Below are positions 54,388 to 64,000 of a stretch of 64,000 nucleotides of DNA, piece by piece. The DNA comes from Spiroplasma cantharicola (lineage in GTDB: Bacteria > Bacillota_I > Bacilli_A > Mycoplasmatales > Mycoplasmataceae). The stretch spans positions 310,001 through 374,000 of the forward strand of contig NZ_CP012622.1 in NCBI RefSeq assembly GCF_001281045.1, in the 5' to 3' direction. A program made the position numbers and the translations under genes. Position 1 is the stretch's first letter. Every line of letters starts with the position of its first letter. The notes beneath the pieces are model-generated. The model was not told the origin of the DNA. It ran no database searches and saw only the letters and a list, made by a program, of their open reading frames with translations.

Positions 54388-56301
54388 ATGGCGGTTAATA
54401 ATAAATCATTAGGAAAAAAAATAAGTACTACAAGGACAAAAACAGTTATTGTAAAAAAGCCTGGCTCAAATGAATATTTATATCAAAAATTTGGTCCTAA
54501 AGCATTAGCTCTAATTAATAAATACAATTTGCAAATTGATGATAGTTATAAAAAACTTATTTCTTCATATGAAAGAATTAATTCGTTACCTAAAGATGAT
54601 CCAAGAAAGCCTAATTTAATTGACTTATGAGAAGGTGAATTTAATAGGATTTTTAAACATTTTTGAGAAAATTTTGCAAATGGACAATTTTCAAATGAAA
54701 GAACTATATCTGGTTGAAAAGATAGATTAGATGTTAAACCAGTATCTGTTTTACCAGATGAAAAAAGAAGAGATTTAATCTCAAGACTTTCTCCTACAGC
54801 AGCAGATTTTAAAGGTAATAAGACTACAAAAGAAGAAATTTTATTTAGAGCTGGTTATCAGAATCAAGTTAAAACTGAAAAAATAAATTTTACAGCAACA
54901 GCTAAAACTGGACAAAATTTATTTGAAATTGAAAACTTATTAAGTGCAGCAGAGGAAAAAGGTGTTGGAGAGCCAGAAAGCATTTTAAAAAATAGTTTTG
55001 CTGCTTTGCAATCAAGTGAAAATGAAGTAGATTCAACTAAATCATTTATTAGAATTGATGAAGAAACTGAGTTAATGACTTCAACTGCAATTCCAGATCC
55101 TAATTTATTGGATTTTATTAATGAAGGAACAGTAGCAACTAGTTTAGAAGAAAATCAAAAAAGTGATGAAGTTGTTAATAAAGAGATAAATAAAGAAACA
55201 AAAAATAAAGAACTTAAAGAAGTAAAAGAAACTGAAGAGAAAAAAACAGAAAATATTGGATATATTGCAAAAGAAAATATGTCTAGAGAAGAGTTTAACA
55301 GGACAAATAATATTGAATTAACAGAAAATAGCTTTGTACAAGAAGATCAGAGCCTTGCTGCTTTAGAGTTAGGAACTGAGTTTTTCCAAAAACATTTAAC
55401 TGAGGAATTTGATATTAAAACTAATGTCTATGTTACTGAAAAAATGGGTAAAATTGAATATAGTTCTAAAGATGAATTGATACTTCCTGAAAAGAGAAAT
55501 ATTCTTTCAAAAGAGGGTTTTGAAATTAATTTAAACCCAGAAAAAACTAGTTTATTAGTTACTAATCCAACTAAAATAGATAAATCAGATGAAGTAAGAC
55601 CTTATCATGAAGAAAGACCTGTAGGTCATTATCCAATAAATTATGATGCTTCTAAAAGACCAATGATTCACGATTTAATTGCTGCAAATGAACGAGAAAG
55701 TCTAGCTCTTGATGAAATGACTCATAAAGTTGAGTATTTAAGACAATTAAGAAATGATCGTCGTCATAGAGTCAATATGATGAAAATTGAAAGAGCTAAT
55801 AGTTATATCATTACTCGTGCTAGAAGATTAGCAGAGTCTCGCGAATTAAAAAGACTTAAGAGACGTGAAGATGTTAATGTAAAAGCAATCGAAAAAGCAG
55901 AGAGATTAAGAAGATTACATGAACGTCAAAAATTAATTGAATTAATGAAAGAACGTCAATTAAAGAGAACAGAAGAAAAACGTGTAGCTTCAGTTTTAAG
56001 ACTTGAACGTGAAAGACGTTATGAGAGAGATGCTAAATATAGAGCTGAAATAGCAACCATTGATGCACAAATTAGACAAGAACAAGAGTTAATAAAAGGT
56101 ACTGAGTTAAAAATGAAGGCGTACTTTACAAAGATTAATGATAATGAAATGTTTGATGAATCATTAAAAGTTGCTAAGGAAATAGTTCCAAGTTACAAAG
56201 CAATTCAAGAAAAAGCTGCAACAATTCAACAACTAGAAGAGAAAAAGCGTAAAGATAGAGTTGAAAAAATCAGCAGAAAATTTATAAAAAATATTAAATA
56301 A
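54388..56301 (+). CDS. Large charged coiled-coil protein
   Basis: Unknown function. The 637-residue protein has a basic N-terminal globular part (about 1-150, including GSNEYLYQKFGPKALALINKYN-type helices and several TGA Trp), an acidic Glu/Lys middle, and a highly charged helical region (about 440-600, rich in Arg/Glu/Lys) that should form a long coiled coil. No signal or membrane segment. ATG 54388 is chosen because GGAGGA lies seven bases upstream; ATG 54373 overlaps that SD. It is followed by a second coiled-coil protein gene; a structural role is plausible. Confidence 0.83.
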
Positions 56302-56313
56302 TTTCAAAAAAGG

Positions 56314-56349
56314 CAATTTTTAATTAAAATTGTTTTTTTTTTTTTTTTT
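56314..56349 (+). terminator. Terminator with a T17 tract
   Basis: A 7-bp stem CAATTTT/AAAATTG with loop TAATT runs into 17 consecutive T (56333-56349), then further T-runs broken by single G. Confidence 0.8.
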
Positions 56350-56506
56350 GTTTTTTGTTTTTTTTATTAATATTCAAAAATTCTTTTAAATTATGAAATA
56401 TACTTTATTTTTTAAATAAAATATGATATTTATAGTAAAATATTTTTAACTAGTAAAGTTTGTTTAAATGTTTTAAATGAACTATAGTAATAAATTTGAT
56501 ATAGAT

Positions 56507-56535
56507 TTTTTAACTCTTTCAAAAAGAGTTAAAAA
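56507..56535 (+). promoter_or_regulatory. 13-bp hairpin in the leader of the second coiled-coil gene
   Basis: TTTTTAACTCTTT/AAAGAGTTAAAAA is a perfect 13-bp inverted repeat with a CAA loop, ending 25 bases before the ATG. It has no T-run after it and so is not a standard terminator; it may be an operator or a leader structure near the ribosome-binding site. Confidence 0.55.
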
Positions 56536-56560
56536 GGGAAAAAAGAGGTACTAAATAACA

Positions 56561-58288
56561 ATGATAGTAAAAAATAAATCAAGAGTAAGAACTGAAAGTG
56601 ACTTTTCATTATTATCTGGAAAAGTAAGAGCAAGAGTTAAGAATTTAATTGAAAAAAGACTTAATACTAAAACAATAATAATCTTTGCTCAAGAATATGA
56701 AGCTTATGATTTCAATTTTCGTTTACAATTAATTGATTATATCAATTATATAATGGAAATTGAAAACGCTAATCTACCAACTTATTTAAGAAGTAGTAAT
56801 CAAGCAGCTAATGAGGCAGTTTATCAAAATTTAAAAAGAACTATTTTTAAACCAAAAGAAATTGATAAAAAGAATTTTCAATTTCAATTAAATGATTCTA
56901 AAATATCTACTAGCAAAAAACTAGTTAATAGTTCTATTCAAGCTGATCCTAAAAAGAAGGAAAAAGAGGTTCCAAAGTTAAACTCAATTGATAGAAAATC
57001 AATTGAGAAATTACTTTTAGAAGCAAAATTTAAAGAAGAACAAGAAACAAGACTTAGAGACTCAAAATTAAAAGAACAACAAAAATTAGTTGAACAGCAA
57101 AGAAAAGAATTAGAGGAGAAAATGTCTCTTCAAAGGAAAAAAACCGAAGAACTTGCAGCTAAGTTAAGAGAAGAAAAAAGAATTTTAGAAGAAAAGAGAA
57201 GAGCAGAAGAAAGAAAACAAGAATTAGAAAAACAAAAGATTCTTGAACAAAAACTAAAAGAAGAAAAAGCAGCAAGACTAATAGAAGAAAAAAAATTAGC
57301 TGAAGAACAAAAAATTGCTGAAGAAAAAAGAAAACTACTAGAAAAACAAAAAGCAATTGAGAAAAAAATAAGAGAAGAGAAAGCAGCAAGACTTAAAGAA
57401 GAAAAAAGGTTAGCTGAGGAAAAAAGAAAAGCTGAAGAGCAAAGATTAGCAGAGTTGGAAAGAAAAGCCGAAGAAAAAAGGTTGGCAGAACAACAAAAAT
57501 TGGCAGAAAAACAAAGATTAGCTGAAGAAAAAAGAAAAGCTGAAGAGCAAAGATTAGCAGAATTACAAAGAAAAGAATTAGAAAAACAAAGAAAAGAATT
57601 AGAAGAAAAAAGAGCAATTGAGAAAAAAATAAGAGAAGAGAAAGCAGCTAAGCTTAAAGCCGAAAGAGAAGCCTTAGAAGCTAAATTAAAAGAGGAACAA
57701 AGAATTGCTAAAGAGCAAAGATTGGCTGAAGAAAAAAAAGCTAAAGCTGAAAAACAACAAAGACTTTTAGCAGCACAAAAAGCTGCAAAAGAAGCAGAAA
57801 AAGAAAATGAAGAACGAATGATACAAACTAAATCTGTTAAAGAACGAGATTACTTAAGAGAGCAAGCAGAAAAAGAAAAACTTTGAATGCAATTATATGG
57901 TAGATCAAGAGAAGAAGCACAAAAATATAGACAAAATCAAGAAGAAGATAAAGTATCTAAGATTAGTCAACATAATAAAAAATTGTATATAAATTCAACA
58001 GATGAAGCTCAAAAGACTTTTGATATTCTTGGATATGAATTTTCAATTTCTGAGACTATAGACCCAAAAAACAAGTTTTTTAGTTTTTGATATGATTTAA
58101 AAAAGAAATTAAATACATCAAATATATCAATTTGGTTAAAGATTCATCCAGAAAAGCAAAGATCAATTCTTAAAAAGAGATTAAAACTTGAAGCAGGACT
58201 TTGAGAAAAAATAAGATACTTATTTACAAATGAACCAATTAAAAAGAAAAATAAAGCTGAACCAACTAAAAACAATAAGAAATCTTAA
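56561..58288 (+). CDS. Glu/Lys/Arg-rich coiled-coil or single-helix protein
   Basis: Unknown function. The 575-residue protein has a small N-terminal domain (about 1-100), then about 300 residues of almost pure Glu, Lys, Arg, Gln, Ala and Leu (about 145-440, for example RLAEEKRKAEEQRLAEL), a pattern of stable single alpha helices or long coiled coils. Parts are duplicated in the DNA (shifts of 108 and 261 bases, both in frame). The last 135 residues are globular with several Trp (TGA) and a Lys-rich end. It may link or space other structures in the cell. Confidence 0.83.
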
Positions 58289-58387
58289 TAAAATCATTAA
58301 ATAATCAATATTTTAATATTAAATTTGTTTATTGAAGAAAATATTTATTAAGATTAGACTAATTTACATTATTCATGGGAGGCAATT

Positions 58388-59011
58388 ATGATATGCTGTG
58401 ATTGTAAAAGCAAAAGAAATCATTGCAGTTGTTCAATTTTTGAATGTGATTGTACAAATATTATAAGTTGCTTTTGTTGTTTGTTTGGAAAATGAGAACA
58501 AAAAGAGAATCAATTAAATATTAGTCAAACTTTTATAAATTACTCAAAAGAGGTAATAAAAATAAAGATAATACCAAATATTATTAAAAAAGATATTGAA
58601 AATAGTTTAAAAGAATTTAAAAAAGTGGAAAATAGTTTGAATAAAATTAATAAGGACGATTATATTAAATACATAGATTCAAATTATGACCCAGAATATA
58701 TTGCTAGATTAATAGAAAAAAATAACATTGCTAAATTAACTTATTTTATAAGTAAACTAGAATTATATATTGATCTTTCTAATATTTTAATTGAAATAAG
58801 TAAGTATTTAGATTATAAAAATGTCTATCTAAAAATAAAGGCAATTACAAATGAGATTGTTTCATTATTACCATCAATTGCTGAAATATTTGCTTCATAT
58901 GAAGAATCACTTGATAATTCCTTAGAGTATGAAGCGTTAAAAGAAAAAATGTATCTTTTTGATTTAAATTTAATTAATTTGGAAAATAAGTTAGAGTTTA
59001 AAATTACTTAA
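58388..59011 (+). CDS. Protein with a ten-cysteine N-terminus
   Basis: The 207-residue protein has Cys at 3, 4, 6, 13, 15, 20, 22, 28, 30 and 31, i.e. ten in the first 31 residues, alternating as CxC and CC groups with His12 among them. The rest is Asn/Ile/Lys-rich and helical without further Cys. The cluster suggests metal binding (zinc or an iron-sulfur cluster) or lipid modification; no known family was recognised. GGGAGG lies six bases before the ATG. A TGA Trp at residue 36 separates the Cys-rich part from the remainder, so standard-code tools would miss the N-terminus. Confidence 0.78.
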
Positions 59012-59069
59012 TAATAGTTAATTATTTGTTATAATAAAAAAAGTTATGTATAAAAGAGGAGACATTTAT

Positions 59070-60359
59070 ATGAAATTTAGTACAAAAAAAATTGCTGAAA
59101 AAGGGCAAGGAACTTGAATAGTTACAATAGAGGGTAAAGAGTGAGAAGATGCAGTAAAAAAAGGTAAATCTAAGGCTGCAGCAAATATTGAAATACCTGG
59201 TTTTAGAAAAGGTAAAGCGCCAAAAGAAAAAGTTGCTCAATATTTAACACCTGTTAAATATTTAAATGCAGCAGTTCAATCAATCATGGATAAAGCTTGA
59301 AATTTTGCAAGAGATCAAAAATCTGATGTTGAACCATTTAATTCACCAGTGCCTACTCCTGTAAAAATAAGTGAAAAAGAATGTGAATTACACTTTGTTT
59401 TTGACTTGAAGCCAGAGATACAAATTGGAACTTATAAGGGCTTAAAAGATAAGGAATTAGTAAAAGAGGAATTAAAGGTTTCAAAAGAAGAACTAGATAA
59501 AGCAATTGATCAATATAGAGAAAGATTTGTAATGGAAAAACTTAAGGAAAAAGATGGAAAAATTGCTAAAGGTGATTCAGTATCTTTTGATTTTGAGGGA
59601 TTTATTGATGGTAAAGCTTTTAAAGGTGGAAAAGGACTAGATTTCAAATTAATTATTGGTAGTGGACAAATGATTCCTGGTTTTGAAGATGCAATGGTTG
59701 GAAAAGGATTAGGAAAATCATCAATTAATGTAGTCTTTCCAAAAGACTATACTGAAGAATTAAAAGATAAAAAAGCTGAGTTTAAATTAGAAATAAAAGA
59801 AATAAAAGAAAGAATTTTGCCAGCTAAAGATGATGAGTTAGTAAAAGATTTAAATTTACCTGGAATTACTACTTTTAAAGAATTAGAAAGTAGTTTAAAA
59901 ACTCAAATTTTAGATCAAAAATCTGTACAATCAAAAAATATCTTTGTAAATAAAGTAATAGATTTAATAAGATTAAATTCAAAAATTGAAATTCCTAAAT
60001 CAGCAATTAATAAGGAAATTGAAAATTTATATAAAGAATTTGAAGCAAAAGTTCAAAGTCAAAAAATTACATTAAAAGATTATAAGAAACAAACAGGTTT
60101 AACTGACAACGATATTAGAAATGAATTATTTGAAGATGCAAAAAAACGTATTGAAAGTTATTTAATAACTGATAAAGTTAGAAATACTGAAAAATTTGAA
60201 GTATCAGAAGAAGAATTAAAACAAAAATATGAAAATTTAGCTAAAACTTTTGGTGTTGAAATAGATTTCATTAAGAAATCTTTATTACCTGAAGCACAAA
60301 TAAAAGAAGAAATAATAAAAGAAAAGATCGTTGATTTCCTATATACAAATAACGGTTAA
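59070..60359 (+). CDS. tig: Trigger factor (ribosome-bound chaperone)
   Basis: Trigger factor binds nascent chains at the ribosome exit. The 429-residue protein has the ribosome-binding loop IPGFRKGKAPKEKV (about 42-55), an FKBP-type PPIase domain (about 165-250; FEGFIDGKAFKGGKG and QMIPGFEDAMVGK) and the helical C-terminal arms. Three TGA Trp codons lie in the first 75 residues; without them the N-domain would be lost. SD AGAGGAGA. Confidence 0.97.
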
Positions 60360-60386
60360 AAAATACAAATTTCTTGTATTTTTTTA
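60359..60386 (+). terminator. Terminator between tig and lon
   Basis: An 8-bp stem AAATACAA/TTGTATTT with loop ATTTC begins at the tig stop and is followed by T residues. Confidence 0.82.
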
Positions 60387-60391
60387 TTTTT

Positions 60392-60418
60392 TTAGCACTT
60401 AACACTTGCAAGTGCTAA
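60392..60418 (+). promoter_or_regulatory. CIRCE operator before lon (HrcA site)
   Basis: TTAGCACTT, nine bases, AAGTGCTAA: the arms are perfectly complementary. The -35 box TTGCAA (60406-60411) lies inside it. Confidence 0.88.
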
Positions 60419-60433
60419 AAATTATGATATTAT
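60406..60433 (+). promoter_or_regulatory. lon promoter
   Basis: TTGCAA (60406-60411), 16-base spacer, TATTAT (60428-60433) preceded by TGA as an extended -10. Its -35 lies within the CIRCE element. Confidence 0.72.
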
Positions 60434-60458
60434 ATTTTTGTACCTAAGGAGGAATATT

Positions 60459-62834
60459 ATGAATAAAAAATTACCTATGTTAATTACTCGAGGGAGTTAT
60501 ATCTACCCAACTTTTGAGCAAGTTTTAGAAATTGGTAGAGATAAAACTACTTTAGCAGTTAAAGAAGCAGTTGATAAATATGAGGGGAAAATCCTAATGG
60601 TTTCACAAAAAAAACCATTAGAAGATGATCCAAAATTAAAAGATTTATTCACATTTGGTGTTTTAGCTGAAGTAAAAATAAAAAAAGAATGAAAAGATGG
60701 TACATTAACTGTAAATATAAAATCAATATCACGTGTAGAAATAAGTGATATTGAATTGAAAGAATTTTATATTGCAAATTATAAAGTAAAAGATAGCTTA
60801 AAAAGCTCAAGTAAAGAAGCATTAGATAAAATTACAAAATATATTAAAGCAATGATAAGTTCTCAAGAGGAGTTTCCATCAGAAATAGGAGATATCATTA
60901 AATCTTCATCACCTAATGTTAATCCAAACTTTATAGTAGATAGTGCTGCAAATTTAATGCCTTTTATGCCAATTGAAAAGAAACAAGCAATGCTTGAGGA
61001 ATTGGACCCTGTTAAAAGAATTGAAATTATTAATGAGTTTTTAGATGAAAAACGTCAATCTGCAGATATTGAATCATCAATTAGTAAAAAAATTAAATCA
61101 AGAGTTGATGAACAACAAAGAGAATTCTATTTAAGAGAGAAATTAAAAGCTATTAAAGAAGAATTAGGCGATATGGATGGTGAAGGAGATGACTTGGCTA
61201 AATATAAAAAACGCCTTGAAACTGAACCTTTCCCTGAAAATATTAAAAAAAGAATTTTATCAGAAATTGATAAATGTGAGGGTATGCCTGCTTCATCTTC
61301 TGAGGCAAATATTACAAGAACATATATTGATTGAATGATGCAAACACCATGATGACAAAAAACTGAAGAAAAAACAAATTTAACATTTGCAAAAAAAGTT
61401 TTAGATAAACATCATTACGGACTTGAAAAAGTTAAAGAAAGAATTATTGAGTATCTAGCTGTAAAACAAAATACTAATAAAGTCAAAGGACAAATAATTA
61501 CATTAGTAGGTCCTCCAGGTGTTGGTAAAACTAGTTTAGCAAAATCTATTGCTGAATCAATGGGAAGAGAATTTGTGAAAATGGCTCTTGGTGGAGTTAA
61601 AGATGAATCAGAAATTAGAGGTCATAGAAAAACTTATATTGGGGCAATGCCAGGTAGAGTAATTCAGGGAATGAAAAAAGCAGCAGTTAAAAACCCAGTT
61701 TTCTTACTTGATGAAATTGATAAAATGGCAAGTGACTATAGGGGAGATCCAGCTTCAGCAATGCTTGAAGTTTTAGACCCTGAACAAAACTCAAAATTCT
61801 CAGATCATTATTTAGAAGAAGAATATGACTTAAGTGATGTTGTATTTATTGCAACAGCAAACTATCCAGAAAATATTCCTGAAGCTTTATATGACAGAAT
61901 GGAAATTATTGAATTATCAAGTTATACTGAAATTGAAAAAATGAAGATTGCAGAAGAATACTTAATTCCAAAAGTTCTAGATGATCATGCTGTTACAAAA
62001 GAACAAGTGGTCTTTAAAAAAGAAGCAATTAATGAAATTATTAAGCACTATACTAGAGAAGCTGGTGTAAGACAATTAGAGAGATGAATAGCTTCAATTG
62101 TTAGAAAATTTGTTGTAAAAATGTTAAAAAAAGAAATTGAAAAATTAGTTGTTACTCCTAAAGTAGTTAATGAATTACTTAAAAAACGTATTTTTGAACA
62201 TACTGAAAAGGAAAACGAAGCACAAGTTGGTGTTGTTACAGGTCTTGCATATACTCAATTTGGAGGAGATATCTTACCAATTGAAGTAAATCATTTTCCA
62301 GGTAAGGGAGGACTTATCCTTACTGGTAAACTTGGAGATGTAATGAAAGAATCAGCAACAATAGCTTATGACTTTGTTAAATCAAACTATAAGGCATTTG
62401 CTATTCCAAAAGAAGTATTTAATGAAAATGATATTCATATTCACGTTCCTGAAGGAGCAGTTCCAAAAGACGGACCAAGTGCTGGTGTGACAATTACTAC
62501 AGCAATTGTTTCTGCTTTAACAAATAAACCTGTGCCAAAAGAAATTGGTATGACAGGTGAAATTACACTAAGAGGGTTAGTATTCCCAATTGGTGGTTTA
62601 AGAGAAAAATCAATTTCTGCTCATAGAAGTGGTTTGAAAAAAATCTTAATTCCTTTTAAAAATACTAAAGATATTGAAGACATTCCTGAAGAAGTAAGAA
62701 AAGAACTTGAAGTAGTTCCTGTTCAAAAATATTCAGAAGTTTATGAAAATGTATTTGGTATAAAATTAAACGATCTTGTTAGAGAATTACCAATTGCAAC
62801 TCCTTCAAAAGAAGAAGGCAAAAAAGCTCATTAA
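60459..62834 (+). CDS. lon: ATP-dependent protease Lon
   Basis: Lon degrades misfolded and regulatory proteins. The 791-residue protein has the N-terminal substrate-recognition domain, an AAA+ module with Walker [10 protein letters not shown] (about 351-359) and [10 protein letters not shown], and the protease domain with the Ser-Lys dyad at Ser674 (KDGPSAGV) and Lys717 (GGLREKS). The 43-residue Ser-Lys spacing is the family's. ATG 60459 has AAGGAGG seven bases upstream; an in-frame TTG at 60438 lies before the SD. TGA Trp codons occur at several points, including a WMMQTPWWQK segment. Confidence 0.97.
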
Positions 62835-62840
62835 TATCTA

Positions 62841-62866
62841 AAAAACAACTTTTAATAGTTGTTTTT
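62841..62866 (+). terminator. Terminator after lon
   Basis: A 10-bp stem AAAAACAACT/AGTTGTTTTT with loop TTTAAT; its right arm ends in a T-run. Confidence 0.85.
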
Positions 62867-62916
62867 ATATTTTTATGATAATATATCAACAATATAAAAT
62901 AGAGGTGAAAATTTAA

Positions 62917-64000
62917 ATGGACAATTCATATAATGCTACTAGTAATCCAATTGGAGATGCGATTGTAGTAAATAATAAAGAAGAATCTAAACAATATATT
63001 CCAGATGATAAGGTTTATAAATTAGTTAAAGAAAAAAATAAACTTAAATTTTCATGAATAGTATTAATTTATGGATGAAAATATAAGGCTTTATTTTTAA
63101 GTGTTGTTTTTGTTGTAACATTCAGTGCATTTTTAGTAAGTTTAAATACATTATTTTTAAGAAATGTTCTTAGTGCTGCACAAGCTTCTGATGGTAGATA
63201 TTGAAATCTATCTTGACAATGATGAATGGCTGTAACAGCAACAGATTTAATACTGCTATATTTTTGTACATATATTAGGAACTCATGTTCTATTATGCTC
63301 GCAGTAAATATTGAAGTCGAATTGAGAAATCTAACAATAAAAAGATTACTAGAACAAGATATTAGTTATTACTCTGATAAAAAAATTGGAAAATTAATGA
63401 CAAAATTAGTTGGAGATACTAACGTTATTGGAAATGAAATTTCAGGAATGATTGCTTGAGTAATTCAAGCTCCATTAGTTATTGTAATGGGAACAGCAAT
63501 GATGTTTGCTATTCATTGGCAACTTGCTTTAGTTGCAAGTATTTGTGTATATTCACTAACTTTTCTTGTGATATTGTTTTCTTTACAATATCAAAAAAAA
63601 GTAAAGAAAGTTAGAGATGTAATTTCTGATGTTAATGGTGATGTAATTGACCGAATTGGGGCAATTAAATTAGTTAAAGCAACAGGTACTAGAAGATATG
63701 AAGAATCAAGACTAGAAGAGCTTCATAAACCTTATATTAAAGCTTTTAAACCAATTTCAAAAATAGATGGTACTTTATTGGCAATCCTAATTGCTTCAGA
63801 TGTACTAATAAATTTAATTATGATAACTATTGCAATAGAGTTTTTTAATGATAACAAAATGTTAACAACAACTTTACCATCATTCATTTCAGCTATGGTT
63901 GGATTGACTCGTCCATTATGACAAATTGCAGCTATTATTCCAGGACTTTCAAGAGCAGCTGCTAGTTCAGCTCAAATATATGAAGTCATTGAAAAGGATC
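62917..64000 (+). CDS. ABC exporter, N-terminal part (runs off the window)
   Basis: The 361 visible residues contain a hydrophilic N-terminus, about six membrane helices and the start of the ATPase domain linker. It is paralogous to the exporter at 13299 (shared [24 protein letters not shown]-type segment and VNGDVIDRIGAIKLVKATG). The Walker A and following motifs lie beyond base 64000. TGA Trp codons include a run WQWWM near residue 100. Many mollicutes encode two such half-transporters side by side, so a partner gene may follow. SD AGAGGTG. Confidence 0.9.

Noticed and set aside
57159-57617. Minus-strand Leu/Phe-rich frames opposite the Glu/Lys coiled coil
   Set aside because: Reverse complement of GAA/AAA/GAG repeats gives CTT/TTT-rich frames by necessity; no SD.

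Overview
This window is chromosomal DNA of a mollicute, most likely a Spiroplasma or a close Entomoplasmatales relative. The DNA is strongly AT-rich. UGA is read as tryptophan throughout (genetic code 4): nearly every long gene, including ffh, dnaK, obgE and lon, is continuous only when in-frame TGA is Trp, while TGG is also used. There are no peptidoglycan genes, lipoproteins carry the Spiroplasma-type leader (M-K/R-K-L-L ... Cys24), and repair, RNA-modification and salvage genes have the compact arrangement typical of the group. All coordinates below are given after joining pieces across TGA. Almost all genes are on the plus strand; one intact gene (3408-4307) and one decayed reading frame (15222-15455) are on the minus strand.

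Layout. 1-8212: a gene-free leader, then RNase Y, the SRP GTPase Ffh, a minus-strand unknown, RlmH, the ribosome-assembly GTPase RbgA, RNase HII and a phospho-sugar mutase, the last three overlapping. 8294-11980: a possible thiol/redox group (CoA-disulfide-reductase-like flavoprotein, SDF-family symporter, lipoprotein). 12050-13258: a short SSB, a degenerate DprA and a structured RNA with its own promoter and terminator. 13299-18558: an ABC exporter, a gene remnant, a one-polypeptide ABC-2 transporter and TrmFO. 18575-22281: an unknown protein, a lipoprotein pair whose second copy has a nonsense codon, and tRNA-Arg(UCU). 22367-24647: a GNAT enzyme, a multi-pass membrane protein and a 46-residue zinc-finger-like peptide. 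24731-26990: the classic rpsP-(khpA position)-rimM-trmD-rplS operon. 27096-30260: two small conserved proteins, ObgE and NadE. 30341-33693: three tandem paralogous lipoproteins behind a T17 tract. 33838-38604: membrane and unknown proteins, HemW and a nicotinamidase-like enzyme.

38650-45710 is the heat-shock block: clpB, then hrcA-grpE-dnaK-dnaJ, with HrcA operators (CIRCE) before clpB (two copies), across the clpB stop codon before hrcA, and again before lon at 60392. Trigger factor and Lon at the right end complete a chaperone/protease set that is probably under HrcA control. Between them lie MnmA, Fmt, EF-P, a two-nuclease DUF2779-type protein, three large charged coiled-coil proteins (45770-48001, 54388-56301, 56561-58288) and a protein with ten cysteines in its first 31 residues. 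The window ends inside a second ABC exporter.

The most unusual items are the structured RNA at 13129-13258, the mosaic lipoprotein triplet with its T17 promoter-proximal tract, the Cys-rich protein at 58388, the coiled-coil proteins with internal repeats, the KhpA-position protein lacking the GxxG loop, and EF-P with Arg at the loop tip. No CRISPR array, insertion sequence, rRNA or prophage was seen. All functional calls are from reading motifs by eye; no database search was run.
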